A stretch of DNA of 64,000 nt. Source: Diphasiastrum complanatum. Lineage: Eukaryota > Streptophyta > Lycopodiopsida > Lycopodiales > Lycopodiaceae. The translations under genes were made by a program, and so were the position numbers. Location of the stretch: NCBI GenBank assembly GCA_029204225.1, contig CM055112.1:24611693-24675692 (forward strand), given 5' to 3'. Shown here piece after piece: positions 61,901-64,000 of the stretch. The notes under the pieces are model-generated. The model worked only from the letters and a program-made list of their open reading frames with translations. It made no database searches and was not told the DNA's origin. Position 1 is the first letter of the stretch, and each line of letters starts with the position of its first letter.

Positions 61901-63143
61901 AGTGCTTAGGTCCTCTCAAGGTTATTGATTAAGAAACTGACCTTGAATTGGAATTTATTTGAGGTGTAACTAATAATCTCGAGCACTGGAGGGCCGGTCG
62001 ACCATGTCAAGGATAACTATCCTTTGAAATGGTCATGGACATAACACTCCCAATGCTACTTCCGCCATACACTCTAATGAGGGTGAGGACATTGATGACT
62101 ACAAATTCCATTGAAATACTTTAGCACTACCTATTTAATTTTCCAAAAGATGTCATAAACTTCTTTCCTTCCTCACATATTTGAGCATATGCCTCTACAT
62201 GACTTCTCGTCTTTGGCCAATAAAACTTTCTTATGATTAAGTCATGTTTTCTCTTTATGTCGGGCACTCGAATTTCAGCCTTCATGACATCGATGTAGGA
62301 TTTGTGCCCTAATCTCTTCTATGACTAGTGCACATACTTCCTCTTTTCAAAAAAATAACCCATTGACTATGTGCATCCCTTAAATGTCTCTTAAACAAAA
62401 TTGCTCCTTATTCACCGAGGAAGAATGACCTTTCCACAGTTGACAACTAGCAGCCTGTGTCTCATGCCATATATGGTGCCAGTGAGAAGTACACCAGTAG
62501 CAGGCTCGTGCCCTCAGGGGAGTGGAAACATCCCACTTAGAAACCATTTGACTTGGACATGAATGCCAATGGCCTAAATTTGATGTGATGAAAGATGCTT
62601 GTTAATGATATGCAATAAATGGGGAAAGGGAAAAAGGGGATGTATCATACTTATTTATTTATGATTCTAATTTGTTGAAAATGACAGTTTGAATCTTTTT
62701 TTATCCTTTATGAACCTAGGTTTCTTCCATGTAATATGATTTCCTTTCACTCTGTTTGCCATCATATGCATAAGAATTTCTTTCTAGTACCAATGAAATT
62801 TTCCTATCCTAATTGTGTGGAAGAAAATGGAAAATTCTTTTTACTCTCCTTAAAAGCTTGGAATCTTTCTGTGAGCCTTAGTTCTTTGATAAGTTTTAAG
62901 TCAACAATGAGCATTCACCTCATTTCCTATGCCATTTTCAGGCTTTGGCTTTACAGTTAATGAAATGGGCGAAGTTGTAAAGAAACCACAGGTAGTCCTT
63001 CCTTCTAAACACTTTGTTAAGGCTCAATTTTTGTAGATTTTTTATAAAGTCAATAATCTCGAAAGTGGTCATTTGCAGTTACTGACTGTGCAAATAGGCA
63101 ACTTCGTGGAAATTGGTGCTAATTCGTGCATTGATCGGGGCAG
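55993..63143 (+). CDS. LpxD-like: LpxD-like UDP-3-O-acyl-glucosamine N-acyltransferase, mitochondrial, 3' end outside the window
   Basis: Exons: 55993-56028, 57844-57898, 58158-58374, 58692-58768, 62942-62991 and 63079-63143; all phases agree (about 166 codons). The next exon (expected to start WRDT-like) is not in the remaining 857 bases. The N-terminus MSLLSHRHAVMK plus LVCSMKGASSAQKLHLGK and ALQQFSSEA lacks acidic residues for about 35 positions, like a mitochondrial presequence. Then come left-handed beta-helix hexapeptide repeats (VHTSAVIELGAVVQANAIVG, VNVHIGAGSIVGPHVNIGSD) and the family signature HNGVCIGQDGFGF, KKPQLLTVQIGNFVEIGANS and CIDRG. LpxD adds the second acyl chain in lipid A biosynthesis; plants keep a mitochondrial version of this pathway. 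The bacterial N-terminal uridine-binding domain is absent, as in plant homologues. The third to sixth exons are certain; the first two rest on phase, splice sites and presequence character. Confidence 0.88.
56029..57843 (+). other. Intron 1 of the LpxD-like gene
   Basis: The donor is GTTGTTCTTCC and the acceptor AATTGCAG. A tandem duplication of about 75 bp (AGCCTCTTAGGCTTA word at about 57031 and 57113) is seen near 57.0-57.2 kb. No element domain is recognised. Its existence depends on the first coding exon being correct. Confidence 0.5.
60060..60700 (-). mobile_element. hAT transposase relic in the LpxD-like intron
   Basis: Minus-strand pieces FLWEEAENIVKLCYP (about 60.55 kb) and DMYKNGK plus VRWWESFGTS (about 60.13-60.20 kb) fit the order of hAT transposases between DUF659 and the C-terminal dimerisation domain. 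The frame is badly broken and no ends are found. Confidence 0.4.
61560..62050 (-). mobile_element. Possible LTR-retroelement vestige (primer site plus putative LTR)
   Basis: GCTCTGATACCA at about 61571 is the complement of the tRNA-iMet primer site used by both Copia elements in this window. About 460 bases to the right, a TAACA end followed by CTCCC resembles an LTR end next to a polypurine complement. There is no second LTR and no coding part, so the call is tentative. Confidence 0.3.
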
Positions 63144-64000
63144 GTATAATGCTTTTTTACCTGTTCTTGACTACTTAAGCTATGCCTTCAACTCATTCAT
63201 GTGAGGTAGTTTTCTATTAATTTATTTTCATGGTACTGAACTAGGTATTGGATCATAAAGTTTCATTCTTTTATAAGCTCCTGTAGATATGAATGAAACT
63301 TGGTGGATTCACTGTGTATAGCCAACTTTCCTGCTTTTCAAAAAAGAAACTATAATATTGATTTCTGGACCCTAAGGTAAAAGTAAAGGCTGCCATGTTT
63401 TCTTGAGTGATAAGAGAATTGTTGGTACGGCTCTTGCATCTGGAATAGTTAATCTTATGAAAAAGTGAACATGTTTTGTTAATTTTCCAACTCTGAGTTG
63501 ATTGAAAACTATCTTTCTAAGGTCTTGAGGTGTATAAAAGTCACCTGGCAAGCCATGCACAATGTAATTTCATGTTGCATGATGCCCAGACTCTTGGATT
63601 TTTACAATTGTAGGCTTCAAAACGTCTTAGCTAAGGTAGTGCACAACTTAGTTAGGAATAAGTTGCACGTCATGGTAATAGGAAATTAAGTCTTTCAAGT
63701 AAAATATGAATAAGGGTTGAGAAAAATCATTGCTTATTTAGGTGTTGAGTTTTTTGCTTGGAATATGAAGTTTTGAAGATTGGAAATTTCTCCTTGATTT
63801 ATTTCATGTTGGTGTGCTCTTTTATTGATGTGCCCTACGCTTTGGTGCTTTGTGGTGCCTGGTGAAGTGTGTATTGAGAGAGCGGTGAGGAGGGAGAAGT
63901 GTTAGAAATAAAAGCTAAAAGTTTACGTCGTCAGGACTCAGTAGGAAGTCAGTTCCTTCTATACATAGCCAGCTAGTCATGTGCACCCATGTTTTTTCTA
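63144..64000. other. Start of intron 6 of the LpxD-like gene (runs off the edge)
   Basis: The donor GTATAATG follows the CIDRG exon. I found no further exon of the hexapeptide domain in these 857 bases, so the intron continues beyond the window. Confidence 0.6.

Larger units (their letters stand above)
58769..62941 (+). other. Intron 4 of the LpxD-like gene (4.2 kb)
   Basis: The donor is GTTTGTCTC and the acceptor TGCCATTTTCAG, between exons that both encode the invariant IGQDGFGF motif. Inside are a weak hAT relic (60.06-60.70 kb, minus), an LTR-element vestige (61.56-62.05 kb, minus) and an acidic open stretch at 59660-59809 of unknown origin. Other parts show nothing I can name. Confidence 0.85.

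Noticed and set aside
1-64000. CRISPR arrays, tRNA or rRNA genes, bacterial operons
   Set aside because: No regularly spaced repeats, cloverleaf-like sequence or rRNA core sequence was noticed; everything fits plant nuclear DNA.

Overview
This is nuclear DNA of a land plant. The window is AT-rich, has spliced genes with GT-AG introns, and is packed with plant-type transposable elements (Copia, Ty3/gypsy, CACTA, hAT, LINE-like). Three conserved host genes can be read through their splice sites. I cannot place the species; long element-filled introns and unusually long protein versions would suit a seed-free plant such as a fern or lycophyte, but that is inference.

Layout. 1-~9.2 kb: a decayed CACTA (En/Spm) DNA transposon with a TNP2-like transposase on the minus strand, a second element gene on the plus strand and a CpG-rich subterminal palindrome array. 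A Copia element (491-5761) with LTRs and a TTACA target duplication sits inside the TNP2 coding sequence. 11176-29260 (+): a six-exon gene for a 167-aa NDUFAF3/Mth938-family protein (complex I assembly factor). Its 504 coding bases are spread over 18 kb because intron 2 (11 kb) and intron 3 (4.3 kb) hold a young Copia element (13016-18862, TSD ATTCT), a hAT relic, a gypsy scrap and a truncated Copia copy. 29.3-34.7 kb: intergenic, with a compound microsatellite, a Copia gag scrap, a transposon ORF scrap and a GC-rich foldback. 34673-38906 (-): a two-exon gene for a 1236-aa PLASTID MOVEMENT IMPAIRED1 (PMI1)-like protein with an NT-C2 domain and a LysM-like C-terminal tail. 40944-46042: a structurally complete, GC-rich hAT transposon with 8-bp target duplications (AATCAAAC), matching inverted ends and a mildly damaged transposase gene. 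47-56 kb: gypsy, LINE-like and Copia remnants with long GA tracts. 55993-63143+ (+): the first six coding exons of a mitochondrial LpxD-like acyltransferase, which runs off the right edge.

How the genes relate. NDUFAF3-like and LpxD-like proteins are both expected in mitochondria and PMI1 acts in chloroplast movement. The neighbours are monocistronic and separated by repeats, so there is no operon-like logic. The main story is how intact small genes persist while their introns and spacers fill with elements of several ages.
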